Below, in pieces: positions 46,476 to 63,910 of a stretch of 64,000 nt of DNA. This DNA is from Absidia repens. Its lineage: Eukaryota > Mucoromycota > Mucoromycetes > Mucorales > Cunninghamellaceae. The notes beneath the pieces are model-generated. The model was not told the DNA's origin, made no database searches, and was given only the letters and a program-made list of their open reading frames with translations. The stretch is taken from positions 558,001-622,000 of the forward strand of contig MCGE01000018.1 in NCBI GenBank assembly GCA_002105175.1, written 5' to 3'. Numbering within the stretch: the first letter of the stretch is position 1; each line of letters starts with the position of its first letter. The translations under genes and the position numbers were made by a program.

Positions 46476-46703
46476 TTAAATTCTATAAAGTATTTTGACA
46501 AGATGAGAAAAAAAAAAAAGAAGCAAAAAGAAAGGTGAAGAAAGGCAGGAGTTTTTATTTTTTCTTAAAACGTCAGCGAAGGCTAAAAAAATAAAATGGG
46601 AGGGACTGTCAACGCACTTTTTTTTTTTGAAATTCAGCCCGCGTTGAAAGATTAGTTTGACAGGTAGGGCATAAAATTTTTAATTTCTATTCAAGTATAT
46701 CAT

Positions 46704-47472
46704 TTATTCACCTTCGGCGTCATCAAAGACTGTGCTTTCACATAAAAGCACCGATGCATCTGTACAGTCACCCAAATGAACGCCTTGAGCCCCTGAGTAA
46801 ACCAAACACTGTAGCCCATTGGCACCATAGCTATCACCATTCCAAGAGCCAATGATAGTTTTACTCATAGGGTGGACACGTTGGAACCAAGATGAGAAAT
46901 CAGGGATGGATAAAGAGTAAAGAGAACCAATTTTATCGTGATGGCTTTGGCACATGGCGGCGGCAGACCCGGTGGTGGTGTGAGCTTTTTGGAGACGGAC
47001 GACTTTATAATTAACATCGCCAATGGTAAGAGGATAGACCAGATCATTTTCAGCAGGAGCAGGAGAACTAGTAGTAGTAGTATCCGGAGGAACATCAGAA
47101 GCACTGGGTTGGGTTGCAGCGGGGGAGTCATGATTTTCTTGATCCGCTACTTCATTTATACTTTGTGGAATTTCTTCTTTCTTATCTGATGGAGCCATTG
47201 GATGATCCACAGCAGTTCCATTAATACTACCATTCCCATCGTTCAATGTGGCCTGTGTGATGGCATCTGCCATTCCCGACGAGATATTTATAACGGGATT
47301 CTCAGCGTCTTTAATATCTTTATCCGGATTGATTGTTTTAGAAGTGTCATTATTTGGCGCCGCTGCTGTATTGTTACCTTTGTCATCAAAATGGGTGATG
47401 GGCTTAGTTTCGGCTATGGGTTGCTATACAAAATAATTGATTCAGCGGGAAATGAAAATGGAGTGCCCTCCC

Positions 47473-47505
<33 letters not shown>

Positions 47506-48223
47506 GCTCATACCGTGCCTGCCATACCACACACTATCGACTAAAAAGGAAAAAATATTAGGTCAATATTACAAGGGGAGAAAAAGCACAAAAAACTAAA
47601 GTAAAGAAAAAATTACTCACTTGTGTAGAAGTACAGACTGGATCATCTAGCGAATGGAGTGAGAAATTGGAGGGGCTGGCGACAAATTGAAGTGAGATTG
47701 CCATACATCTTCATTCATGACTTTTTTTTTTGTACCTTTCCAATACCAAACATCCCAACCCAGTTGATCCCTCTGCAGCATCAACAATTTGATTCTGTCA
47801 AGGTCCCCGCCATCCCCAAGCGACAAAAAAAAAAAAAAAAAGATAAAAAGAGTAGTCAGTAAACTATTTAATTTTTCCGTCGACCGTTCTTCTCTTTACC
47901 ACAAAGTAGGTTTGATTCACTTGGAAAAAACCTGACTTGATTAAAAATGGCATAGCTTGATCCTGCCACGTTATCGGTGTCTGGTCTTCCCAATAATTTT
48001 TTGAAAGAGAAAGCAGCTCAGCTGAGTGACAACTTTTGTAACAAGAGTCTGCAACTTCCCTGTATATTTCATCGGATCCAGCATCCGCCACTCCCATATT
48101 CAATGATGTCAATGCAAACGTATGACTATTGTCATGTGTAAGATAATGATGACACTTAGATTCTTGACCCATACAGGCAACAATCAATGCACTGAGTGTA
48201 TATAAAGATAATAATAATTTCAT
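46704..48223 (-). CDS. Secreted protein of unknown function, lectin-like pattern
   Basis: Five exons, complement(46704-47423, 47514-47540, 47621-47646, 47736-47772, 47900-48223), give 377 residues. The N-terminus MKLLLSLYTLSALIVACMG is a clear signal peptide. Residues 20-140 are Cys-containing (CHH, CYKSCHS, CTSTQSIVCG) with tryptophans (WDVWYWK). A disordered acidic/Thr-rich linker follows (about 140-260). The C-terminal part (about 265-370) has MCQSHHDK, WFQRVHP, GSWNGDSYG, LQCLVYS and VLLCES, a W/C spacing like C-type-lectin folds, but no family was recognised. Three tiny exons (26-37 bases) were joined by phase. No transmembrane segment or GPI signal is evident, so secretion to the medium or wall is likely. 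Confidence 0.65.
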
Positions 48224-48490
48224 TTCTACTGCAATTCAAATTCATGCCCTCAATTAGAACTACAACAGCTACACAACATCATCACTGCCCCCCTCTTTTA
48301 CTTTCTTACCAGACTCGAAAAGTTAAAAAAAATGACACTGTAATCAAAATAATAGAGTATATGGAAGGAAACAAATTCAAAAATACATATCAAAAAAGCG
48401 AGTTTTTATTAATGGAATAAGAATAAGAATGACTATGACTATGATTACGGAATGGTACTAAAGAATTTCAATCTAAGCTACAATAAATAT

Positions 48491-50705
48491 CTATTGGAAT
48501 AAGGCCACAAGATCCTTTTTCGTCACTTTTCCCATTGCGTTCTTGGGGAGTTCCACAACTGTCTTGAGCAACATAGGGACCTTGTAAACAGCAAGTTTTG
48601 ATTTGAGAGCAGTTCGCATAGTAGTTAGGTCAAGAGTCTACAAAGTAATATACATGTGAATCGTTTAATTAAGCATTCTTTATTTTCTCTTTTTTTCTTC
48701 CTATTACCTTATTTGTCTCCAGAACCACAACAGCAGCAACACGTTGTCCCCATTCAGGATCCGGTACACCCACCACAGCCACATCCAAAATACCCAAGTC
48801 GCAGGAGAGTAACTCTCGTTCAATTTCCAAAGCACTGACTTTTTCCCCACCTGTTTTCAAAATGTCAATACTGCCACGGCCTAATATTTGATAATAACCC
48901 TTTTCCTTGATACGCATTCCAAAATCTCCAGTGACAAACCTAACAATTAAAAAAGTGAGCTAGTAGTTAAAATCACTATCACTATCCATTCCTGTTTTTT
49001 TATTCGTCTTGATCAATAAATACGCTTACCATCCATCTGTGAAATCTTTAGCCGTTGCTTCAGGTCGTTGCCAATATTCCTTAAACACATTTCTTCCCTT
49101 GACTTGGACTTGGCCAGAGGTGTCACGGGTATCAGTTACATCTTTGTCAAAGACACCACTACCTTCATGAGACTCGGCCATCAATCGAACGTGTACACCA
49201 GGTAATGGGAATCCAACTGTACCTTCCATTCGATCATCATAAGGTTGACTGAGCGCCATTCCCAATTCTAAATCCATGATATATGTATATATAGAGAGAG
49301 TAAATATTTGTTTCTTATACTTCATCTGTTAATACTTTTTTTTTTTTTTTTCTTTTTTTACCTGTCATCCCATAACGTTCCAATAATACATGTCCACTGA
49401 TGTTATACCAAGCATCACGTAGTGGTGTAGGCAAGCTAGCAGATCCAGAGACCATGAATCGGAATTGTTGACATGCTTTGGCATACATTTGTTGATCCGT
49501 TTCGTTCCTCATCGCTTTGTAACTTGCAATCAACTTGGCTGTGTTCCCCCCCAAAAAAAACAGTAACCATTAATAAAACTAATTTATTATTGTAGAAACG
49601 CCTACCGCCCCTTCCTTCACTTACAGTAAACCGTAGGTACCGCCATAAATACTGTCAGGGGAGACAAATGCTTGAGTTCAGTATCAGCCCAACGTTGCCA
49701 TGTCTTTGTTGCGTCAAATTTTTCATGCATTTCCACCGTCGCACCAGCATAGAGAGGACATAGCAGAGCATTAATGATGCCGTGTACATGATGCAATGGT
49801 AAGCCATGGTAGATACGGTCATGGGGTGTCCACTTCCATTCAGATACCAAAACCGATGTTTGTGCGTCGATATTGTCGTGTGTGCTAACCGCCCCTTTTG
49901 GCTTCCCAGTCGTGCCACTAGTAAATACAATCAATGCCCGGCGGTTGATATCCATATCAAATAAAGTTGGCAATGCTTGAGCCTAATGGAGAAATTGGAA
50001 TGATGTATCAATATGGCCAGTTCTAATGTGCAAATAGTGCCCTGGTTTTGCTTTTTTTTTTTTTTACCTGGAGGGCATCATTCTTGTGGCTTAAACCGTC
50101 ATCCGTCACAACCATAGTAGGGATTTTAGTTTCATTCACCAGATGATCTTGACGCTCTTGAAACACAGGATGGACAAGGAGTAAGGCTGATTTCGATTCT
50201 TCCAGACTATACACCTGTTCAGGGAGAGGGTGACTTGTACATAAAGGCACAGCAATACCACCTGCTGCCCACACAGCCCACTGTGAGACGACATATGCGA
50301 AACCGCTTATTGATGTGCGTAGAAAACAATAAAAGAGATGAGTATGATAGTCCTATTTTGGCGAAGATATGCCATATGAAATGTCATTTCAGTGTTACCT
50401 TGGGCAAAGAATAGCCACTCGTTTTTCATTCAAATCACTAGAGTGTATAAGAAATAAGAGGGGAGAAAATAAGAGATGTTATTTTACAATTGAAGGCATA
50501 ACTTGTTAAACAATGCAAAGCTGATTTACCTTTCACCATTCAGGAGCTTGTTTCGTAAAGCGGCTACCGCAAAAATCAAATCTGCATAGGAGTGCGTTTT
50601 TCCAGTTCGAATATCATCAATGGCAGGAGCTGGATTGCTTTGCTTGGCATACAATAGCGCGTTTTTGAATAACGGAAAGTTGGGTAAAGAGTATTCTGAT
50701 GACAT
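48491..50705 (-). CDS. AMP-forming acyl-CoA synthetase, malonyl-CoA synthetase (ACSF3)-like
   Basis: Eight exons, complement(48491-48637, 48708-48939, 49030-49267, 49362-49538, 49625-49982, 50068-50305, 50437-50530 split as 50399-50437 and 50530-50705), encode 534 residues. The enzyme activates a carboxylic acid with ATP and joins it to CoA. The AMP-binding motif [11 protein letters not shown] lies near 170, [11 protein letters not shown] near 325, TGDFG near 405, and [27 protein letters not shown] near 415, whose form is typical of ACSF3-type malonyl-CoA synthetases. The invariant lysine of the C-terminal domain is in [11 protein letters not shown] near the end. No clear mitochondrial or peroxisomal targeting signal was seen, so location is open. 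Substrate is inferred from family resemblance. Confidence 0.88.
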
Positions 50706-51046
50706 GAGTAATTCAAAGAAAAAAAAAATAAAACTGAAAAAAGAAAAAAAAAAACGAATAAAAGAGAGGGGTCGTAAAAGATTTTCCGTTTCTCTTTTTC
50801 AGTCTTGCAACTTCGGGTGTGCGGTGTGCATTTAGGCAATTTTCAAAACCCGCCATAGGATTCAAAAATTTGAACGGGAATAGTTTCACAAAAGAATTTG
50901 ATATATTGATTTTTATTAAAACAAAAGAGAAAAAAAAGCACGTAAGTACACACATATATTGTAAAACTAAGATATGACAGAGAGGTGGAATGGGGGACGG
51001 AGGACGGTTCTAAGCTAAATTGTACTAATTTCTAATAAAGGTGATA

Positions 51047-54000
51047 TCAATAGGCATGGTTTGCAAATATATGGTAAGTCTGTGTTCTATAATCCGGCTG
51101 AGGTGAGGTTGGGGTAGTGGCATTTACCATAATAATGAGCTTGAAGACATTCATACCACGAGAAAGTCCTGTTGACCAAGAATGAGGTATCTGCTGCTGC
51201 TGCTGCTGCTGCTGCTGTTGTTGTTGTTGCGGTGTTAAGTTGTTTGTATTGTGTATCACCTGGATTGTCACTCGAGCTTGTTCCGTATTCAGGGACGCCG
51301 GTAATTTCGGAATCAATTGTATAGTCGCAACAGGTGATGGAATCACCAAACTGTGTCCCACTTGCTTTCCATCTAAGTCCACCATGAAACTTTTATCATC
51401 AGATGCCAAAGTCAGACTATCCAATAATCGTACTACAAAATGAAAACAAAATGAAGTAAGTAACTACAGTTGGTACTTCTTTTCACTGTGAAGTGCTTTT
51501 TTTTTACTGACCTTTTCTAGAGTCTTGATTGATAAGTTCCATAAATTCAGCATTAATTTGCGCTGGCATTGGATGACTAGGAAGCTGTTCTTGCACAGTC
51601 TTGGGGATGATGGCTGGAGGATGATTTAATTGCTGCGCTGCCATAAGGTTGAAATAGGCTTGATGAGGTGGCGTTCCATTTGGTATAGTTGCCGCAGATG
51701 ATGGGGATGGTGTTCTTAGTTGAGTCTGGGCTAACGGAGACGGCTGTGGTAGTTGAGGTGGAGGTGAAGGTACCAATGGTGCCTGTAGAGAAATCGGAGG
51801 TGTATGTGAATGTGGGCGTGGTTGCGGTGCTGCTATTGGCTGGTTCACTGTGGGATTTGTTCCATTCATCATCATCATTCCTGGAGGTGTCATCGACATA
51901 AACCCTTGAGAATATTGTTGCTGTTGTTGTTGTTGTTGTTGTTGTTGTTGTGGATTGAATGCTGCATGGTTCATCATTGCTGCTTGAGAAGACTGCACAC
52001 TAGGGTTGGTGAACGGAGACATTTGTCCAGGCATCATTTGGAATGGTACTGGTGGTATTCCCATGTATGGCTGACGCTGATCACGTAAAAATTGATTGTG
52101 TGGTGGCAATGATTGAGTATGTTGGAGTTGCGGTAGTTGAGACTGTTGTTGATGATATTGATGATACGGAGACTGATGTTGCTGTAATTGAGGTTGGTGC
52201 TGTTGCTGAATAGGTGTCCGGTTCATAGCAGAGGGCGGGCGGGCACTGTGAGATCGTTGGTTAGCGTGTTCAGGTGGGTGAGGAGGGTATCGTTTGCTTC
52301 GTAACCCTGATAACTCAAAAGGCCTGTTTGTTAAATCCAAAGCCATCAATGCTGGTTCTTGAGTTTCAGGAACACCATAATCAAAAATCAACCTGTCCTT
52401 CATTCTATAGAGCATGCGCTGGATAAAATAACGAGGATAAATGAGGTGGATTCGTTAAGACATATAAACATTAACTTACCAGTAAAAGTTTTCCATCCTT
52501 GTATATGCGAGATCCGTTTTCATTGTACTCCATTGCGTTCTCGAAAACTCGCACAAAGTCTTCAAACCACTCTTGTATCGTTTTGTAACTATTCGCCCGC
52601 ATTTTATCCTGGTAAGAGAGGAAAGATGAGTATTTTGTTCTAGTTTCCTGCGTTGTCACGACTTACTTCGATTATAGCCAATGAAATAGGGTTTTTGATC
52701 AACTTGTAATAGTCAGGGTACTTTTCACGACTTGGTAGTTCTTCAAACAGTTCGGAGTATATACGATGCCTATTTTGTACAAATTCGATGAGTATGTCTG
52801 TCTTTCACCCGATTTTATTTTTTCAAGTAAAACTTACGTGTTATCAGTGTTTTTGCGGATACTGTTAAAAATGTCAACCAAAAAAGAGCTTGTGTCAAAA
52901 GTAGCCAGATCGATATCATGTATTGGTCGATGGGCCGCACGTTTGCTTTCGATTTCACTTTTGGGAGGTCGTCCTCGGCGTTTCTTGTTCGGATCATTGT
53001 GCTGGGCAACTTGAAGGTTGGCGGCGGCGGGGGAGGCTTTTGGTAGTGCAATATTGTGATTTATAGACTAAAGGATATATATATATATATATATATATGA
53101 ATATGTGAATATAATACAAAGGGTTTATGATATGTGATCGAAAGCTTACAGGGTCCGTATAAAAAACACCATTCCATTTTGGATCGTCTTGGTCAGGGAC
53201 TAAATCAAAGGGGACTTGATCATGTATATTTCTTGCGTCTTTATTGGCATTGTACTTGGTCAGTAAGAGTCGAGCGAGATGATCATGATCTAATATAAAA
53301 AGGAAGGGGAAAAGAGATTGAGACATGATTACGAGCATTGTATAATTCAATACACCTTAAAACTTACCACCATAGGCAGCCCATCCAAGAGGTGTTGCGG
53401 AGTACCATGTATCATTTAGTTCCACATCAGCACCACAAGCAATCAGCGATTCACAGACATCAGCGAGGCCATAATAGCAAGCAGCGTGTAATGGTCCCCA
53501 CGTAAATGTGTCATTAAACAAATTCACCTTGGCCAGTTGATTCACGTTCAAATGTGGATTCATGGATATAATTTTCAAAGCACTTTTGGAGTCCAATTGT
53601 TCGATGGCAGCCATTAGTTGTTCTATATCTATAACATACACAGAATAAAAGAAATATTAGCGATTGATTTTTTCTTTCAGTTCTCATAACATACCACCAG
53701 ATTTTGACAAGTTAGTTTTTAAACGTATGGTGTGGATCGGTTTATCTGGTACTGCTGTATCATTGTTGCTGTTCTTTTTCGAAGTGAGCGAGCTACTGGG
53801 TAATTTCAAAATGTTCTTGCTAGGTGTTGCTTTTGTTGATGATGATCGGCTGGTCCTTCGTTTTTTATTTCCTGGCGTCCATGATTTGATAAGTTTCTAT
53901 ACATCAAATAAATAAATCAATAGTCAGTATGATCATCTATATGGGATCTTTGAAATGATTGTTGTATATTACCTGGATTTGTAAAGCATCTTGATATACT

Positions 54001-54679
54001 TGAGATTCCTCCATATTATATTGTTTCGCATTGGCAATCATCAACTGAAGATCACTTTTCAAATCATCCAATGAAGTGTACTCATTCTTGTTCGCTTTGG
54101 CCTGAAGAATAAAATAAGTGATGTGTTTTACGTGGTGATCAAGGCATCTGTCCTAACTTACGGTAATCATCTGTAGCGCAATGGGATGTTTGATCACGTT
54201 GTAATAATCAGGATACAGTTTCTTTGATGGTAATTCCAGGAATAGATAGTTCAAAAAAGTTCCACTACGCAACAAATTAAAAAACCATACGCATTAATAA
54301 GATTTGAAGACAGCCCTTTTTTGGCGGGGGAGAGGGGGGTCATAGATCAACTTACTCTTCAGGATCTTGTAGATGATTGATGGCATCAAGCAGTTGAAGA
54401 CAGACTTCCTTGACGTTCACTACGGTATCGTTGCCCGTAGAATTGCTGTCGATGTCCTCATTAGTATCGGAGGAGGAAGATGGACGCTGTTGATGGACGA
54501 TCGTTAACTATTTATAAAAAAAATAAAATAAAAAAGTAAGTACATCGATAGATCAACGGAGTGATATGATTAACAAAGACATTTTATTAGCCTAATACTA
54601 CCTTCGGTTCACGTACTGGTCGTATTTTGATCCGGTAATCGACATTGCTTGAACTTTGCCTTTTAGGTCTTCTTTCCAT
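51047..54679 (-). CDS. Bromodomain-ankyrin-AT-hook-bromodomain chromatin protein (RSC4-like)
   Basis: Twelve exons, complement(51047-51432, 51512-52418, 52480-52608, 52667-52769, 52838-53067, 53150-53289, 53368-53628, 53695-53896, 53973-54101, 54162-54264, 54356-54507, 54602-54679), encode 939 residues. Bromodomain 1 is at about 60-155 (LPSKKLYPDYYNVIKHPIAL), ankyrin repeats at about 222-345 (WGPLHAACYYGLADVCESLI, TPLGWAAYGG), an AT-hook (KRRGRPPKS) near 387 and bromodomain 2 at about 415-520 (LPSREKYPDYYKLIKNPISL). A long P/Q-rich region (520-810) and a conserved-looking C-terminal domain follow. Tandem bromodomains plus such a tail suggest an Rsc4-like subunit of a RSC/PBAF remodeller that reads acetylated histones; that complex membership is inferred. 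Confidence 0.87.
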
Positions 54680-54736
54680 GGTTCTGATTATAAAAGATTT
54701 TCTAGTCGTTGCGATTCAATAAAACGGTCCTATCGT

Positions 54737-54771
<35 letters not shown>

Positions 54772-55722
54772 TGTGAGATATTGGTTGACCAAGCAGACCC
54801 CGCCTATGACTTTTTCTATCCATCACGCTTTATGTCTTTTTCTATTTCACTCCACAGCATCAATACCGACCAGTGTCTCCCATTCATCAACATACGTATA
54901 GGTATACATACCTTTGCAGCCAGCTATGTCTATTTCCAAATAAGAAAAGAGAAAGAAAAGAAATGGAAAAGAGAGTAGGGGAAAGAAAGATTTGCACACT
55001 TGGAGAAAAAACAATAATGACCACAGTTAAAAATCCGATACATTTTCTGATTTTGATTGGCTGGCTCTAGAACAACCAAAATGAGACATTTTTTGCATTG
55101 ATGCCCTGCTCCAAGGCAAAAATATACCAAGGAGATAGAAATCGTAACTATAATTACGGAAACATCTGTTGTCAAGGCGGATCTATATGAAAGGGATAAA
55201 TATTTGGAAGATGTTGAATAAAAGCGTGCTTTTAATCAATTAAGACGATATTATACAAAGTCTGTCCCAAATACTTTAGCCTTGTCAGCTATTGAAATTC
55301 GTTGATATTGTAAAGACTCAATACAAGCTCTGAATGGGTCTTGAGTAATATCATAGAACGAGTAAAACTATGTGAAAATTAAAAAACCAGCATGATGTAG
55401 TGCAGATTTCAGACTGTAGCAGCAAATCTGCAGGAGTTTAAAAGACGTTTTGTAGAATAAGACAGTTCACAATCACGCTCCACATTATTATCAATCATAT
55501 CATCACATGGTGAGGTAAGATATTAACAGTAAATGTGAAAATATTCCATAAGTGTTGTAAAAATACAGATAAAGAAAAGCAGGCACATGTATCCCATTAA
55601 ACAAGCATATTTGCAATTATTTTTATTTTTATTATGATTCAATAGCATAAGATAAAAAAGAGTTGTAGTAAAATAAATGTGAATAAATGGACGGGGGAGA
55701 AGGATGGGGTATAAAAATAAAT
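54680..55722. other. Intergenic region
   Basis: Includes an A run (about 54740-54769) close upstream of the bromodomain gene and about 900 bases of AT-rich DNA with no recognised gene or repeat. Confidence 0.55.
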
Positions 55723-56677
55723 CTAATCTAAGGGTGTGAATTTGGCATAGTAGTCTTTGCTTTTGTTTTCATAAAGTTCTTGTGTGCATTCTGGGAGTTC
55801 ATCTTGATAAGCGCCTATGTATAATAAGGCCAATAAGTGAATGAGTCGATGGATAATATAAAAATAAACATATATATATATATATAAATGTCTTTTGGAT
55901 CATATATCATCCAAATATTCTTACCTGGTGAGCCTGAATAAACGGAGAACGAGGGTACAACAGTATTAGGAGCGATGACAGTATTATCTGTGATACAACA
56001 GCAGTCTTTGATGATGGCAAACCGTCCCTAGAAAACAAAACATTTAGTAGGCGTCATTTTCATCTACTAACACAGAAACCAAATGACTTACAATGATGCA
56101 GTTTTTACCAATGCTGACATGAGACCCAATGGTTGCCGCTTCAATGATACTGCCTTCGCCAATAGTCACATAATCGCCAATCTTCATCGGATAATAGCTA
56201 AAAATACTAAGGTGACAGCGTGAGGATTTAGATTGTATTGTGTGCCTGCCACCCTTCTATTATAGGATTTGTTCTTACCCTTTGTATGTCTTGTAAGGTG
56301 GGCGTATGATCGACTTTTGAGAGAGCAAACAATACCGTCCAATAGCAATCACAACAGCATGACCAGCACCAGTCCTACGCAAATCACCACGAATAACACA
56401 ATCCGTTTGTATGATAGTCTAAATAATAAGCAATAAGACAATGAGTACATAGTATGTTTTTCCTTCGTGACAGAAAAGACAATGAACTTTTACCTTGCCA
56501 CCTAAAATAATGTTTTGACTACCACAAATCACTGATTTTCGACTGACTTTGTTTCCGGTATCCTATAAGACATATGCGTAAGTCATTCCATTCACTAGCC
56601 CAAATAAATTAATCGATCAAGTTACATACAGTTTCTATGTATTCGGCGCGGTTGTAGTGAACAGTTGATAGCTCCAT
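55723..56677 (-). CDS. Dynactin subunit p25 (DCTN5)
   Basis: Six exons, complement(55723-55814, 55925-56027, 56092-56197, 56279-56418, 56494-56562, 56630-56677), encode 185 residues, matching the family's about 182. It is a left-handed beta-helix protein of the dynactin pointed end, which helps dynein bind cargo such as early endosomes. Shared features are the N-terminus [50 protein letters not shown], hexapeptide repeats ([19 protein letters not shown]) and the C-terminal pattern [11 protein letters not shown]...[11 protein letters not shown]. No defect seen. Confidence 0.95.
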
Positions 56678-56793
56678 GGTGGTGTTCTATATTTTTTGTG
56701 ATGAAGGAAAAGAGGAACGCCAAAAAAGAAAAAAGACGGGATTTTAAAAATCAGAATTCGCCCAGGTGTTCACAAACCACAGTTCAATCATAG

Positions 56794-57027
56794 CTGACAC
56801 CACATGATCCAACATCAGTATATGTCCAGGCTCCAGTCGAAGATTATGAAGCTTTTGATTTGTACTGCGAATACACAGATAAGTACGCCTGGGAAGGATT
56901 GACAAAAGAGTGAGTATAATATGGCATATTGCTATTGGTTTTCAACGCTTTCTATTTACAAACTCTACACAAACCAAGAGAAATACATCCTCCAGTTACC
57001 GTTATCGATACACCACGGAAATCATAA
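56794..57027 (+). CDS. Possible small acidic protein, incomplete model
   Basis: 56794-56909 reads as an acidic stretch (VYVQAPVEDYEAFDLYCEYTDK is longer in context) followed by a consensus donor GTGAGT at 56910. An acceptor at 56977-56978 continues the frame to a stop at 57025-57027 (EIHPPVTVIDTPRKS). The composition and matched splice phase look coding, but no ATG opens the frame after the stop at 56791, so the start is missing, lies in an unseen upstream exon, or this is a remnant. It is divergent from dynactin p25. No family recognised. Confidence 0.35.
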
Positions 57028-57403
57028 TCTCTCCCATTCCCACCTTGATACCATATTTGTCCAAAATATTCATGTACTATTTCATGGTATCCCTGAGCCC
57101 AATTTTCTCTTTTCTTTTGTTGACGCCTCGAGTTCCAGTGACCTTCACATTAAACTCAGTCTACTACTGTCAAAGATGTCAAAGATTCTCTCCCTTCAAA
57201 AAATCCTTCTTCCTCCCTCCCGAGGGCGTCCCAACTAAATTCAAACCCTGTATCAAGCATCAAGGAAGTCTATGCTTTATTCTAAAAGATGATTTTATTG
57301 TATATATGTATAGGCATATAAATATACAGAGCACGTCAATGATAATAAACAAGGTATAAACAAAAATCAAACTAATACTAAAACTAAAATTACATGTACC
57401 TAT
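57028..57403. other. Intergenic region
   Basis: Between the possible small gene and the 3' end of the minus-strand F-box/EF-hand gene. Two overlapping plus-strand frames continue here, without family motifs. Confidence 0.45.
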
Positions 57404-58573
57404 CTATTCTTCCATTTGCTTTTTCAATGAGTGAGGATCATAGCCATGTACCGCAAGATCATTCCTGGTCTCCGAAGGATCGTCCAAAGTCTGTTCCAGA
57501 TAAAATGCCAAAAAGCCTTCTTTTGTCAAATAGCCCCGAGTATTGCTTCCAAATCGCTGTCCCATTTGCCGTAAAAAGGGAGGAGGAGGGTGAGATCCGT
57601 TGGTTTCAAAAATAAAGTTGCCCAATTCTCGGTTGTTTAATGCGTTGTCCTTGTCCTTGTCGAATGATGCAAATATTTCCAATAATGTATCCGCCAAGGG
57701 AGCCGATAATGTTGTGTCGTTTGCGAGTAAGGGTGTTTCATCTTCTTGTCCACCATAGCCTTTGATGATGCGTTGAATTTCATCTTCCAGTTCTACAAAC
57801 ACACATTAAAAGAGAAATAATCAGGACTCATCGTCCATCACCTGTGATTTTGATATACACTTACCATCAATAGGTTCAAATGAGTGATCCACCGCACGAC
57901 CCATCTGTAGTAAGATTGTAGCTTCTTCCAATTGGTTAAGCACAAATAAAATAAAGCCAAGAATATAGTAGCAACCAGCATGAGTAGGGAAAACGTCTAA
58001 AAAAAAACCATGTGATTTCCATGAATAACTCTATGTGCCAGAGAAAATGCCACATATTATATATAATCCTTACCTAATATACGAATCATCTTGGCAGCAA
58101 CTTCATTAAGCACAGCAGCATTACCATCCTGTTGGAATGTCTTGAGCTGAGCTTGTGCAGCGGCATATTCCTTATCAGCCTGATCCATAAGCGTTTCGTC
58201 TTCCTTGTCATTGATAGCTGCGTTTTTTGTAATGTAGTACTTGCGCCAGTCAGTAGGTTCGTGTTGGAATTTTTCTTTCAAATCAGGATGAAGCTCCAAA
58301 CCAGTCGAGGTGGTGAATAAAGTGTATATGTGGAAGAGATTGCCAAAGTCAAGGACCGTTTTACTATTATATGATAAGAGATAAATGAGTTTTTCTACCT
58401 TAATTAGGTTGAGGAACGGTTGTTCAGACTTACCTTCTCCAAACAGCATTATTTGAGTAGATAGAATATAAAGTCTTTGAGGTCAAAGATAGCTGATAGA
58501 TATCTTTAGGTTCAAGTACATAGGCAAGTTGTTCAACAACAACATCAGGAAACGTTTCAATTCTTGCCACCAT
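57404..58573 (-). CDS. F-box protein with EF-hand
   Basis: Four exons, complement(57404-57792, 57865-57996, 58074-58363, 58434-58573), encode 316 residues. The N-terminus is F-box-like (FPDVVVEQLAYVLEPKDIYQLSLTSKTLYS... with NNAVWRR), suggesting Skp1 binding. The middle is helical with a charged region. A segment near 150-185 (HAGCYYILGFILFVLNQLEEA) may be TPR-like. A canonical EF-hand loop DKDKDNALNNRE (Ca2+ ligands at 1, 3, 5, 9 and 12) lies near 230-241; a second, degenerate hand may follow. The combination suggests a calcium-responsive ubiquitin ligase adaptor, which is inference. It shares a 161-base promoter with SMC5. Confidence 0.78.
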
Positions 58574-58734
58574 TTTGGTTCGAAAGAAGTTAATTATCAC
58601 AAAAAAAAAAAAAAGAAAAAAAAAATGCGGTGGCTTTCAATGGAAATTGAAGCGTTAATCCAATCTCCGAATGCGTCAACATCAAACGCCTTTTTTTTTT
58701 TTTTTTTTTTGCGCGACTTTCTCTTTCGTAGAAA
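58574..58734. promoter_or_regulatory. Bidirectional promoter between F-box/EF-hand gene and SMC5
   Basis: 161 bases separate the divergent start codons. The interval contains an A run (58600-58625, with one G) and a 20-base T run (58691-58710); such poly(dA:dT) tracts are known to exclude nucleosomes in fungi. Confidence 0.55.

Positions 58735-63910
<5,176 letters not shown>

Noticed and set aside
47864..48223. Stand-alone 119-residue secreted protein
   Set aside because: A consensus donor at 47899 and phase-matched exons downstream give a longer, better supported model; the single-exon reading ends in a lysine-rich tail within the intron.
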